The notes under the pieces are model-generated. The model ran no database searches. It was not told the origin of the DNA and saw only the letters and a program-made list of their open reading frames with translations. Both the position numbers and the translations under genes were made by a program. Positions 15,697 through 23,968 of a stretch of 40,629 nucleotides of DNA are shown here, in pieces. Source of the stretch: DTU018 sp029550685 (GTDB lineage: Bacteria > Bacillota > Syntrophomonadia > Syntrophomonadales > Syntrophomonadaceae). Within the stretch, counting starts at the first letter, position 1. Each line of letters opens with the position of its first letter. The stretch covers positions 1 through 40,629 of the forward strand of contig DAONVO010000010.1 in NCBI GenBank assembly GCA_035412805.1. The letters are read 5' to 3'.

Positions 15697-17412
15697 TCAG
15701 CAGGCAATATCAGATGAGTAAACATTTTTTCCTGCTCCGGTTCCGGAAGAAGGAGACTGCAGAATGGTACCGAAATCGCCTACTGCCACATCCCCCTCAG
15801 GTGAGCAGGTTATGCCGTAGAGGAAATGATCGGTTGCGGTGTTTTGCACTTCCCATATAGTGCCATCATTGGAGTAAGCCACTTTCCCCGGGGTGCCGCT
15901 TAAAGCAAAGCGGTCCTGGCAGAATACCACATCCAGCCAGAAAGGCGCATCCTCACCTATTCTGAGTATTGTCCAGGTGAGGCCATCAGGGGAAGTCATT
16001 ACCAGACCCGCATCGCCGGCAGCTACAAACAAACCCTGGCCATGACTGATACCCAGCAGAGACTCAAAGCCAGCTTCGACTTCCACCTGCTGCCAGTCCT
16101 GACCATCGGAAGAAACCAGAATCATGCGGCTGTTGCCCACAGCCACAAAGCGGTCGTTTCCAAAAGCTACCCCATTAAGGGTTGAGGTGGCATCTGATTC
16201 CACCACTTGCCAATCCCTACCATCCCCAGAGGTTAAAATGATACCCTTTTCTCCTACGATAGTAAACCGCCCATCTCCAAAAGTGACGGCTTTAAGCCGG
16301 TTGCTTATGGGAACTGGCTCCAGACTCCAGTTGACTCCATTGGAGGACCTGAGTATGGTTCCATTATCCCCTACCGCTATATAGGTTTTATTACCGTAAG
16401 TTACACCCCATAGGTGGTTGGAGATGCCGCTGTTTCGCACCAGCCAGATAAGACCATCGGGGGAGGTCATAATAGTTCCGTTATTACCTACTGCTACCAG
16501 CATATTGGAGCCGAAAACAACATCATGCAGTTCCTCATAAACACCGGAACTCTGCCTGGTCCAGCTGATCCCATCCGATGAAGTGAGTATGATTCCACCC
16601 AAGCCGGTGACGGCAAACAAATCAGGGCTGCTGGCAATGCTTAATGATAAAAGCAGATCATCAGTGAGCTGTACATTCCATTCCTGGCCATCGGTGGAGG
16701 TCAACACCACCCCAGTATTAAGATCCAAGTCTCGCCCTATCGCAACATATAGCCCTTTGCCAAAAGTTACTTCCTCTAAGAAGGCAGTACTGTTGGAAGC
16801 GGCAGTGCTCCAGGTTTCACCATCAGAAGAAGTGAGAATAGTACCCCCGCCGCCTACAGCTACAAACTGACCTTGGGCGTAAATTACACTGTTTAAGGGG
16901 AAACCACCGAAAGAACCCTGGTTAGTCCAACTAATACCGTCCGCGGAAGTAAAGATGGAGCCTCCTATTCCTACTGCTACAAAGGTATTATTACCAAAGG
17001 CTACCCCTTGCAGCCAGAAAACCGACACCCCGTTGCTGCTCCAGTTTTGACCATCGGTGGAGGTAACAATGGTTCCCAGCTGACCTACAGCTACGTACAC
17101 ACCGTTGCCATACGTAACATCATCCAACCAGGCTGAGGTGACTGATTCTTGAGGGCTCCAGATTACGCCATTGGGGGAGGTAAGAATAGTACCTTCCATA
17201 CCTACTGCTACATAAAGGCCATTGCCATAGCCTACTCCGGACAGGTAATTAGTAGTGCCGCTGTTTTGTATAGTCCAGTTGCTGCCGTCGGGAGATGTCA
17301 TAATCGTACCGAATTGGCCTACGGCCACAAATCGTCCTTCTGCATAGGTAACCGCCCGCAGGGCATTTCCCTGGGGAAGAGGGTTGCGCCACAGCCATTG
17401 GTTATCAGCCAT
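15697..17412 (-). CDS. Beta-propeller protein of 14 tandem DG..W repeats
   Basis: The 571-residue protein is built from 14 tandem repeats of about 40 residues, each with a core such as YVAVG..GTI.TS.DG..W. The repeats resemble BNR/sialidase or YCF48-type propeller blades. Fourteen repeats suit two seven-bladed propellers, though one large ring cannot be excluded. Repeat 6 carries a six-residue insertion. The last repeat degrades into a Ser/Gly tail ending in cysteine. No signal peptide or membrane segment is seen, so export would need another route. The start is uncertain: ATG at 17412 has GGTGAT eight bases upstream, but GTG at 17436 or ATG at 17421 also read in frame. Ligand or partner is unknown. 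Confidence 0.88.
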   Translation of the reverse strand: MADNQWLWRNPLPQGNALRAVTYAEGRFVAVGQFGTIMTSPDGSNWTIQNSGTTNYLSGVGYGNGLYVAVGMEGTILTSPNGVIWSPQESVTSAWLDDVTYGNGVYVAVGQLGTIVTSTDGQNWSSNGVSVFWLQGVAFGNNTFVAVGIGGSIFTSADGISWTNQGSFGGFPLNSVIYAQGQFVAVGGGGTILTSSDGETWSTAASNSTAFLEEVTFGKGLYVAIGRDLDLNTGVVLTSTDGQEWNVQLTDDLLLSLSIASSPDLFAVTGLGGIILTSSDGISWTRQSSGVYEELHDVVFGSNMLVAVGNNGTIMTSPDGLIWLVRNSGISNHLWGVTYGNKTYIAVGDNGTILRSSNGVNWSLEPVPISNRLKAVTFGDGRFTIVGEKGIILTSGDGRDWQVVESDATSTLNGVAFGNDRFVAVGNSRMILVSSDGQDWQQVEVEAGFESLLGISHGQGLFVAAGDAGLVMTSPDGLTWTILRIGEDAPFWLDVVFCQDRFALSGTPGKVAYSNDGTIWEVQNTATDHFLYGITCSPEGDVAVGDFGTILQSPSSGTGAGKNVYSSDIAC

Positions 17413-17560
17413 TTTCAACATCACCGCTTTCTTCACATTTTGATTACCGGTACTTTTTGCTGGCAGCCGAAAAGAGTATAATCGGTTCCATTAACTATGT
17501 ATGCGAATCGTCATCACTTTGGTGATTTCTCCCGGCCAAAATGTAAGCGAAAAGAATAAT

Positions 17561-17590
17561 TTGACAGGTATGCCGTACATACAATATACT
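17561..17590 (+). promoter_or_regulatory. Sigma-A promoter of the DUF6530-like gene
   Basis: A consensus TTGACA at 17561-17566 and TATACT at 17585-17590 are separated by 18 bases. Transcription would start near 17597, about 50 bases before the gene. Confidence 0.75.
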
Positions 17591-17646
17591 TAATAAGTGA
17601 ATTAGTAGACTAGTAAATTACTAAACAAAGAACTGAGGTGTGAAGC

Positions 17647-18126
17647 ATGCAGATCCCCACCACCTTAAAGCACAAACCGGTAATAGTGGTAAACAATTAT
17701 GAACAGGTTGACGGCAGACAGGCCTATAATTCCGATGCCAAAGGACTGTCGGTGGGACTGGCGCAGTGGAATGATCGCGGCAAGTTAGATATTTCCGCCA
17801 AAGTATGGAGATATACCGGGGAGAAATGGTCGCGCCAGTCAGAGGAGCTGCCCTTGCATAGAGTACTGGATTTAGCCCTGCTGATCTGTGAAGCCCGGCG
17901 GCATTTCATGGAAGCCTACCGATATGAAAAGCTGTATGATCCGGACAACACCACCATCGGCCGCATTGGTTTGCAGGGTGATGCTATGACGGTTGAGATA
18001 TGTACAGATAACCCATTGATCGATGAGGACATGAAGTTATTCCGGGATTGCCTGGCGCGGGATGATGAATTGATTGGAGAACGATTAAAAACTTTGTCCC
18101 GGGTTTTAAAAGAATTAGGGTATTAA
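17647..18126 (+). CDS. DUF6530-like protein of unknown function
   Basis: The 159-residue soluble protein resembles, from memory, the DUF6530 family. It opens with a beta-rich half (HKPVIVVNNYEQVDGR, then GLAQWNDRGKLDISAKVWRYTG split by loops). A helix follows (HRVLDLALLICEARRHFMEAYR), and the protein ends in further helices. The Trp-Arg and Lys-Trp pairs in VWRYTGEKWSRQ look conserved, but no active site can be named. The ATG start is preceded by GAGGTGTGAAGC. It sits behind a good sigma-A promoter and 19 bases ahead of the GIY-YIG-like gene, with which it is probably co-transcribed. Confidence 0.82.
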   Translation: MQIPTTLKHKPVIVVNNYEQVDGRQAYNSDAKGLSVGLAQWNDRGKLDISAKVWRYTGEKWSRQSEELPLHRVLDLALLICEARRHFMEAYRYEKLYDPDNTTIGRIGLQGDAMTVEICTDNPLIDEDMKLFRDCLARDDELIGERLKTLSRVLKELGY

Positions 18127-18145
18127 CCACAGGAGAGTGACCATC

Positions 18146-18502
18146 ATGAAAATTTCCGGTGAACGAAAAAAGGAACTGCAGGAACAATTTAAGCAGATGA
18201 AACCGGACATGGGCATACTGGCGGTTATCAATATGGATAGCAAGCGCTGCTGGCTGGAGGCGGCAACTAACTTGAAAGGCAAGCAGAACAGTGTGGCCTT
18301 TCAGTTAAAGAACGGCAGCCATATTAACCGCCAACTGCAGAAAGATTGGAATGAACAAGGGGAGCAAGCTTTCCAAATAGTAGTCTTGGAGCAGTTGGAA
18401 TATGACAAGGATGAATCTAAAACAGATTACCGGGATGACCTGGAATTGCTGAAAATGATATGGATCGACAAGCTGACGGAGCAGGGCGTTCAATTCTATT
18501 AG
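18146..18502 (+). CDS. Divergent GIY-YIG-like protein
   Basis: The 118-residue protein resembles a small family annotated as GIY-YIG nuclease-like. The expected N-terminal strands are present as MGILAVIN and CWLEAATN, but GIY reads GIL and YIG reads WLE, so both signature tyrosines are replaced. A C-terminal acidic segment (VVLEQLEYDKDESKTDYRDD) follows. Nuclease activity is therefore doubtful. ATG at 18146 has AGGAGAG at good spacing; a GTG nine bases earlier is part of that site. It follows the DUF6530-like gene closely. Confidence 0.78.
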   Translation: MKISGERKKELQEQFKQMKPDMGILAVINMDSKRCWLEAATNLKGKQNSVAFQLKNGSHINRQLQKDWNEQGEQAFQIVVLEQLEYDKDESKTDYRDDLELLKMIWIDKLTEQGVQFY

Positions 18503-18571
18503 CATCCGTCCATTGAATAACGCTTCTGGACCCACCGGGCAGTACTTGTCTGCGCCTTTTATTCATGCTAA

Positions 18572-18577
18572 TATAAT
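18572..18577 (+). promoter_or_regulatory. -10 box of the ABC-F transcript
   Basis: A consensus TATAAT lies 39 bases before the leader peptide start. A clear -35 box at 17-18 bases is not visible; TTGTCT lies 20 bases upstream. The leader RNA would begin near 18584. Confidence 0.55.
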
Positions 18578-18610
18578 CTTGTCATAAATAAGAAAGACAG
18601 AGGAAAGGGC

Positions 18611-18634
18611 ATGCGCAATAGTATTCTGGCTTAA
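18611..18634 (+). CDS. Leader peptide MRNSILA for the ABC-F attenuator
   Basis: A seven-codon open frame (ATG CGC AAT AGT ATT CTG GCT TAA) follows GAGGAAAGG at ideal spacing. Its codons for Ser-Ile-Leu (AGTATTCTGG, 18620-18629) are exactly complementary to CCAGAATACT at 18683-18692. A ribosome stalled on this frame would therefore change the downstream RNA fold. This layout is known for resistance-type ABC-F and erm genes. It encodes no function of its own beyond sensing. Confidence 0.72.
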   Translation: MRNSILA

Positions 18635-18795
18635 ATAAATACTGGCAGGTTGGCAGAGATATATCTGCTGGTCCTGTTATGACCAGAATACTTGTTGCTG
18701 CTGAAAATAAAATAACTCCGGAGTTAGAAGGCACCGGGATCGTTGATGAGCTGATAGGCTGCAGGAAACAGGAGTTTCTGGCAGCCTTTTATTTA
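18620..18795 (+). promoter_or_regulatory. Ribosome-mediated transcription attenuator upstream of ABC-F gene
   Basis: The leader contains three elements. A long-range stem joins 18620-18629 with 18683-18692 (10 bp, perfect). It encloses a nested hairpin GCAGA/TCTGC near 18656-18671. An intrinsic terminator has stem AGGCTGC (18756-18762) and GCAGCCT (18781-18787), extended inwards, followed by TTTTATTTATT. A 7-base segment at 18672-18678 is complementary to the terminator loop region (18767-18773) and could form an antiterminator. The ABC-F ribosome binding site follows at once. Confidence 0.7.
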
Positions 18796-18808
18796 TTGGA
18801 GGGAAAAT

Positions 18809-20533
18809 ATGCTAATCAGCTGTCGTAATATTAAGAAAAGCTTTGGCGACAAAGTGGTGTTAAATGGGATAGATTTAGATATTTGCCGGGGAGACCGGAT
18901 CGGCCTGGTGGGCAGAAACGGAGCAGGCAAGTCTACCCTGGCCGATATTCTGACCGGAAGCAGCACCGCTGATGCAGGTACCATCACCTCTTCCCGGCAG
19001 AGGATAAAAGTGGGCTACCTGCGCCAGGCCGAAGATGCCAGGATTTTTCGCGATATTATAATCAATGAAATTGGTATGAGCGGGGAATTGCAGCGGCTGA
19101 CCAGTCATTTAGGTGTAACTGGTTTCAGTGACTTGCAGGAGGAGCAGCTGGTCCAGCTGAGCGGCGGCGAGAAAACCAAACTGGCCTTGGCGGCGGTTTG
19201 GGCCGCTCAGCCGGACCTGGCTATTTTGGATGAACCCACCAACCATATGGACTATCAGGGAGTGGAATATTTAATTCAAGAACTGCAGCGGTTTCCCGGA
19301 GCTGTGGTGATTATTTCCCATGACCGCTTCTTTCTGGATAAAACTGTTTCCCGGATAGCGGAGATAGAAAACGGAACCATCACCATTTATCCCGGCAACT
19401 ACTCTGATTTCCGGGTAACAAAACAACAACTGCGGGAAAGCCAATGGCACTTGTACCAATCCCAGCAAAAAGAGCAGCGTAAGATCGATCAGGCCATTGA
19501 ACAGCTAAAAACCTGGTCGGAAAAAGCTCACCGGGAGTCAAGGCGTAAGGGCCAAGGCATAAAAGGCGGGAAGGAATTCTTTCGCAAAAAAGCCAAGAAA
19601 CGCGACCAGGCTGTTAAGTCCCAGCTGAAACGACTGGAAAGAATGCGCCAGGAACAAGTGGAACGGCCCGCTGCCGATCCCCGGGTACAGTTCCAGGTAA
19701 ACTTTGCTGCCAAAGGCAGCCGGCGGGTTTTGGAAGCGGACAGTATAAGCAAAGCCTATGGGGAAAAAATTCTTTTTACTGATAGCTCCTTTTATATAAA
19801 CCGGGGTGAGAAGGCAGGAATTTTCGGTGCCAATGGGTGCGGCAAAACTACTCTGGTTCGCATTATTTTGGGTCAGGAAGAACTGGATGAAGGGCAGCTG
19901 TTTGTAAGTTGTTCTGCTAAAATTGCCTATATCAGCCAGGAACTGCCCCAGAGAGAACCAGAAAGCCTCCGGGATATCATCAGGGATTGGCCTGTCGATC
20001 AGCAGAAGCAGCTTATGCAGCTTTTGATAGCTTTGGGTTTAAGCTATGATCGCTTCCAGGTAGCCTTGGGCCAGCTGAGCCGGGGAGAGAGAATGAAGAT
20101 AGCCATGGGACTGGCCATCTGGGGTGAGAATGACCTGTTAATACTGGATGAACCTACCAACCACCTGGATGTGTACAGCCGGGAAGCTCTGGAGGAAAGC
20201 TTGCTCCAGTACCCGGGAACCATTCTGCTCATTTCCCATGATCGCTACCTACTGGACCGGGTTTGTGATCATATGCTGGTTTTTGAGCAGCAGCAGGTAA
20301 AAAGGGTGGAAGGGCAGCTTACTGACTATTTAAACAGGAAGCGTGAGGATAAAAAAGCAGATCCGGTGGCAACCAGCGCCGAGGAGAGACTAATTCTGGA
20401 GACTCGCATCTCCCGGGTACTCAGTGAACTGAGCCTGCTCAAGCCCGATCGACCTGAATATGCAGCTCTTGATCAGGAATACCAGGAACTGCTCCGGCAG
20501 CGGTCCAGGCTTATACGGGAAGATCATTCCTAA
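18809..20533 (+). CDS. ABC-F ribosome protection ATPase (antibiotic-resistance type)
   Basis: The 574-residue protein has two fused ABC ATPase domains and no membrane segments. Walker A is GRNGAGKS at about residues 35-42 and GANGCGKTT near 343-351. The signature motifs are LSGGEKTK and LSRGERMK. Walker B is LAILDEPTNHMD and LLILDEPTNHLD. The interdomain linker (about residues 205-290) is long, helical and strongly basic (AHRESRRKGQGIKGGKEF, KKAKKRDQAVKSQLKRLERM). This is typical of VmlR/VgaA-type proteins that enter the ribosomal E site and dislodge drugs at the peptidyl transferase centre, rather than of housekeeping EttA. GGAGGG precedes the ATG. The attenuator upstream supports drug-inducible expression. 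Exact drug range cannot be inferred. Confidence 0.9.
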   Translation: MLISCRNIKKSFGDKVVLNGIDLDICRGDRIGLVGRNGAGKSTLADILTGSSTADAGTITSSRQRIKVGYLRQAEDARIFRDIIINEIGMSGELQRLTSHLGVTGFSDLQEEQLVQLSGGEKTKLALAAVWAAQPDLAILDEPTNHMDYQGVEYLIQELQRFPGAVVIISHDRFFLDKTVSRIAEIENGTITIYPGNYSDFRVTKQQLRESQWHLYQSQQKEQRKIDQAIEQLKTWSEKAHRESRRKGQGIKGGKEFFRKKAKKRDQAVKSQLKRLERMRQEQVERPAADPRVQFQVNFAAKGSRRVLEADSISKAYGEKILFTDSSFYINRGEKAGIFGANGCGKTTLVRIILGQEELDEGQLFVSCSAKIAYISQELPQREPESLRDIIRDWPVDQQKQLMQLLIALGLSYDRFQVALGQLSRGERMKIAMGLAIWGENDLLILDEPTNHLDVYSREALEESLLQYPGTILLISHDRYLLDRVCDHMLVFEQQQVKRVEGQLTDYLNRKREDKKADPVATSAEERLILETRISRVLSELSLLKPDRPEYAALDQEYQELLRQRSRLIREDHS

Positions 20534-20606
20534 ATGCTGGTGCCGATTGGGTGCCAGTAGTAGAATAGGGACAAGAAGCCAAGTACTGACCTATTGGGGG
20601 TAACAC

Positions 20607-21725
20607 ATGAAGGCCATCATTGTCATCCTAGCGTTGGTAACAGCTGTTGTAATTATCCTGTGGTGTTTGCCTGCCTTCGGAGCCAATCCCTATTTACGCA
20701 AAAGCGGGGCCTTTAACTTCTCGCCCAATTACCGGAGGGGAAAGTTCGTCAACGTTAAACCGGCACGTATGCAAGGCGGCGGGAATATAGCCTGGGCCAT
20801 ATTGACCGGCCGGGTTAAGAAACACCCTCAATCCCGGCCTCCTCATCCCCTCAAAGTGGACCGGCTGGATCGGACTTACCTGCAAACCGACCAACGCAGT
20901 CAGGCCATCTGGTTAGGCCATTCCACTCTATTGCTGCGTATGGCTGGCCAACTCTTGCTGTTGGACCCCATGCTGGGACAGATCCCATCACCGCTGCCGC
21001 CGCTGGGGGGGCGAAGATACAGCCGAGGAGTGCCAGTCAATACCGCTGATCTTCCCTTTATAGATGCAGTACTGGTATCCCATGACCATTACGATCATTT
21101 AGACTATGGGACCATACGGAAGTTTAGAAACCGGGTGGGGCAGTTCTTTGTCCCTCTGGGAGTGGGCAGCCATTTGGAGAGGTGGGGAATTCCCCCCGCC
21201 AAGATCAACGAGTGCGATTGGTGGGAGGAGGTTGAATATGGGTCGCTTCGATTTACCTGCACACCTGCCCGCCACTTTTCCGGGAGAACCCTTAACAGCC
21301 GCAATTCCACCCTGTGGTGTTCCTGGGTAATAATTGGCCCGGACGCCAGGGTATTCTTCAGCGGGGATGGCGGTTATGGATCACATTTTAAGCAGATAGG
21401 AGATAAGTACGGCCCTTTTGATTTGACTTTGATGGAGTGCGGACAATACGATAAACTCTGGTCGGCCATTCATATGACGCCTGAGCAAACCGTAGAAGCT
21501 CATATTGATGTGAGAGGAAAGGTGCTTTTGCCCATTCACTGGGCTGCCTTTACCCTGGCTTTGCACAGCTGGACCGACCCTATCGAACGGGTGACCCAAG
21601 CGGCAGCCGTCAAAAACCAGCAGGTGACCACCCCACACATAGGACAGCCAGTTATCATTGGTGATCCCGATTACCCATGCTCAGTCTGGTGGAGAGAGTA
21701 TATGCAGAAGGAAGAAAAGGGTTGA
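20607..21725 (+). CDS. MBL-fold hydrolase, NAPE-PLD/RomA-like, with N-terminal membrane segment
   Basis: The 372-residue protein has a metallo-beta-lactamase fold. SHDHYDHLD (near residues 159-167) is the zinc-binding HxHxDH motif. A further histidine lies in PARHFSG, an aspartate in FFSGDGGYG, and another histidine in LLPIHWAAF. The closest group from memory is the NAPE-hydrolysing phospholipase D-like/RomA family, with unknown substrate in bacteria. Residues 4-24 are hydrophobic and may be a signal anchor. The ATG is preceded by GGGGGTAAC. About 75 bases separate it from the ABC-F gene, with no terminator noticed, so read-through is possible. Confidence 0.88.
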   Translation: MKAIIVILALVTAVVIILWCLPAFGANPYLRKSGAFNFSPNYRRGKFVNVKPARMQGGGNIAWAILTGRVKKHPQSRPPHPLKVDRLDRTYLQTDQRSQAIWLGHSTLLLRMAGQLLLLDPMLGQIPSPLPPLGGRRYSRGVPVNTADLPFIDAVLVSHDHYDHLDYGTIRKFRNRVGQFFVPLGVGSHLERWGIPPAKINECDWWEEVEYGSLRFTCTPARHFSGRTLNSRNSTLWCSWVIIGPDARVFFSGDGGYGSHFKQIGDKYGPFDLTLMECGQYDKLWSAIHMTPEQTVEAHIDVRGKVLLPIHWAAFTLALHSWTDPIERVTQAAAVKNQQVTTPHIGQPVIIGDPDYPCSVWWREYMQKEEKG

Positions 21726-21901
21726 TGTGAAAACGCCTCTTACCTGAATCGCAGGCAAACCTGCTGGCTATCATATATTGCAGTTCCTGCAAGGGGTGTG
21801 ACAATTTCTATGCCTATACGGTTTGCACAAACTCAAATTATAATAATAGTTAATAGTTAACGAATATCATTATTCAAAAATTCCCGGTAAGGAGTTGCTT
21901 C

Positions 21902-22261
21902 ATGACCAAATTTTCCATTGATCAGTTTGCCGAGTGGCTGGATGAGGCGGTGGAGAGGATTCCGCCTCGCTATTGCCGTGAGCTGACTGGCGGATTCAAC
22001 TTGCAGGAGGAGGCCCGGCGGGAGGGAGATTTCTGGATTTTAGGAGAATATATTGAAGATGATCAGCTGGGCTGCTTCATCATGTTTTATTATGGTTCTT
22101 TTGCGGAATTATTGAAAGATGAACCGGAGGAAGTATGGAGAGAAGAAATCATAGATACGGTCCTACATGAACTGCAGCACCATCTGGAGTCTATGGCCGG
22201 GAGAGATGACCTGGCCCGCCGTGAATTGGAGGAATTGGCAGAGGCTTTGAGAGATAGCTGA
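21902..22261 (+). CDS. Small zincin-like metallopeptidase family protein
   Basis: The 119-residue protein belongs to the short zincin-like (DUF1025-type) group. The HELQH motif in DTVLHELQHHLESMAG (near residues 93-108) gives a HExxH zinc site. The protein is acidic and has no signal peptide. The function of the family is unknown. The ATG is preceded by TAAGGAG. It ends about 17 bases before the sigma-54 activator gene, so the two may be co-transcribed. A TATAAT-like box lies near 21839, without a clear -35. Confidence 0.85.
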   Translation: MTKFSIDQFAEWLDEAVERIPPRYCRELTGGFNLQEEARREGDFWILGEYIEDDQLGCFIMFYYGSFAELLKDEPEEVWREEIIDTVLHELQHHLESMAGRDDLARRELEELAEALRDS

Positions 22262-22278
22262 CAGAAGAGGTGGAACCC

Positions 22279-23655
22279 ATGGTATTTCCCAGCAAAATAA
22301 ATGAGAGCGATTTGGAAAGCATTGCCGCAGTATTGGCTGGCATTGGGGGAGCCATTGTTATAGATGAAAATGGTATCATTAGGGAGATATCCCCTTATTA
22401 CCAACGTGTCACCGGTTTAAAAAGGGACCAGGTTATAGGAGAAAAGATAGAGTCTGTTTGGCCCGATACCCCTCTGATAAAGGTTTTGACTACCGGCGAA
22501 CCGATTGCCAGTAAAGTCTGTCAGCTGCCTAATGGTCAACTCCACATGATTACTGCCTTGCCGGTGGCATCTGAAGGGAAAGTTATCGGGGCAGTGGGCT
22601 TCTGCCTGGTACACAGTAAAGCTGATGCCCGGAAGCTGATGCGACAGCTGCAGGAATTCCTGAATAACCTGCCCGGGAATCGGTCCCTGGATAGCGCCAA
22701 ATATGATTTATCAGCCATCATAGGTGTTAGTGAAGGAATAGTGGAGGCCATTGAACGAGTTAAAATTATAGCTCCTTCTAATGTTCCGGTGTTGATTCAA
22801 GGGGATACTGGAACCGGCAAGGAACTGATTGCTCATGCTCTGCACCAGGAAAGCCCGCGCCGCCATGGCCCTTTTATAAGGGTTAACTGTGCCGCTATTC
22901 CAGAAAACCTTATTGAATCGGAGCTGTTTGGCTATAATGAAGGTGCTTTTACCGGAGCCCGTAAAGGAGGCAAACCAGGGAAATTCGAACTAGCCAACCA
23001 GGGCAGCATATTTTTGGATGAAATCGGTGAACTGTCACGTACCGCTCAAGCCAAGCTATTACGGGCTCTGCAGGAAAATGAAATCGAACGGGTCGGTTCA
23101 ACTCATTTAATACCAATCGATGCCCGGGTTATTTCAGCTACCAACCAACCCCTGACCAAGTTAGTGGAGGAAGGGAGCTTCCGCAAGGACCTAATGTTCC
23201 GGTTAGCGGCCTTCACCATTTACATACCGCCCTTGCGGGAAAGACCTGAGGATATTCCGGTTCTATGCCACCATTTTGTTGACCAGTACAACCGGGAAAA
23301 CGGCACCGAGATTACCGGTTTTACCAAGGATGCTATGGATTTCTTAATGGCCTATCATTGGCCCGGCAATGTCCGGGAGCTGATTATTGCCGTGGAGCGC
23401 GCCTGCCTGGATGCCCAGCAAGGAGATATCACTATGACAAATATTCTGCGTTATCTGGGGGTAGGCAAGGGACAATTCCTTAAGAACTATAGTTATCCCG
23501 GGTTCGACCTTAAGACAGCGCGCTTGGAGGCTGAGAAGTTAACTATTCGCCATGCGTTGCAGGCCAGCGAAGGAAACCGTCAACAGGCCGCCAAGCTGCT
23601 GGGAATCAGCCGATCTTCCTTATACAATAAGCTGGTGGAACTGGGCATCGAATAG
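22279..23655 (+). CDS. PAS-domain sigma-54-dependent activator, probable regulator of the adjacent beta-oxidation genes
   Basis: The 458-residue protein has a PAS sensor domain (about residues 10-120), a sigma-54 interaction AAA+ domain (about 150-380) and a Fis-type helix-turn-helix at the end (NRQQAAKLLGISRSSLYNKL). Walker A is GDTGTGKE, the sigma-54 contact loop is GAFTGA, Walker B is SIFLDEIGEL, and the arginine finger region FRKDLMFRL is present. There is no receiver domain, so the signal is probably a small molecule or redox state sensed by PAS. ATG at 22279 has AGAGGTGG five bases upstream; GTG at 22270 is in frame. A -24/-12 promoter and TGGACA repeats lie between it and the acyl-CoA dehydrogenase. 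Confidence 0.93.
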   Translation: MVFPSKINESDLESIAAVLAGIGGAIVIDENGIIREISPYYQRVTGLKRDQVIGEKIESVWPDTPLIKVLTTGEPIASKVCQLPNGQLHMITALPVASEGKVIGAVGFCLVHSKADARKLMRQLQEFLNNLPGNRSLDSAKYDLSAIIGVSEGIVEAIERVKIIAPSNVPVLIQGDTGTGKELIAHALHQESPRRHGPFIRVNCAAIPENLIESELFGYNEGAFTGARKGGKPGKFELANQGSIFLDEIGELSRTAQAKLLRALQENEIERVGSTHLIPIDARVISATNQPLTKLVEEGSFRKDLMFRLAAFTIYIPPLRERPEDIPVLCHHFVDQYNRENGTEITGFTKDAMDFLMAYHWPGNVRELIIAVERACLDAQQGDITMTNILRYLGVGKGQFLKNYSYPGFDLKTARLEAEKLTIRHALQASEGNRQQAAKLLGISRSSLYNKLVELGIE

Positions 23656-23673
23656 AGAGCCTCTTCCATAAAC

Positions 23674-23765
23674 ATGGACATGTATATATTTATGGACATA
23701 CTATAAATAGAGCTATTATCCCATTGAAGCGGTTATAGCTCTTTTCGTGTCCAAAAAATTGGACA
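23674..23765. promoter_or_regulatory. Candidate activator-binding sites (TGGACA repeats)
   Basis: ATGGACAT occurs at 23674-23681 and 23692-23699, 18 bases apart. A perfect inverted repeat TGTCCAA-AAAA-TTGGACA spans 23748-23765. All lie 138-228 bases upstream of the -24/-12 promoter, the usual range for sigma-54 enhancer sites. Confidence 0.5.
23709..23745 (+). terminator. Terminator after the sigma-54 activator gene
   Basis: AGAGCTAT (23709-23716) pairs perfectly with ATAGCTCT (23735-23742) and is followed by TTT. The loop is 18 bases. Confidence 0.65.
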
Positions 23766-23817
23766 GATAATCTTGAAGCCAGTGTTATCCTAGCGGATAC
23801 AGAATAATAGACTACCG

Positions 23818-23848
23818 TCCCGGGCCCACGAAAAAGCCCGGGATTTCA
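23818..23848 (+). terminator. Hairpin upstream of the -24/-12 promoter
   Basis: TCCCGGGC (23818-23825) pairs perfectly with GCCCGGGA (23836-23843) and is followed by TTT. It may be a second terminator insulating the promoter that follows. Confidence 0.5.
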
Positions 23849-23902
23849 CATTTTTGCTCTCTATATAGGTTGGCTGCAAATAAGTGGCAGCCAACCCAGC
23901 TT

Positions 23903-23918
23903 TGGCATTAATATTGCA
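23903..23918 (+). promoter_or_regulatory. Sigma-54 (-24/-12) promoter of the acyl-CoA dehydrogenase operon
   Basis: TGGCATTAATATTGCA matches the sigma-54 consensus TGGCAC-N5-TTGCA with exact GG-to-GC spacing. Initiation would be near 23929, 40 bases before the ATG at 23969. The neighbouring sigma-54 activator gene supports it. Confidence 0.75.
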
Positions 23919-23968
23919 AACCAGCAGGATGGTATTACTAGAAGGATTTTTCAGAGGAGGCGGATTAG

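Noticed and set aside
21766..21788. Possible -24/-12 promoter before the zincin gene
   Set aside because: CTGGCTATCATATATTGC looks similar, but the spacing between GG and GC is two bases too long.
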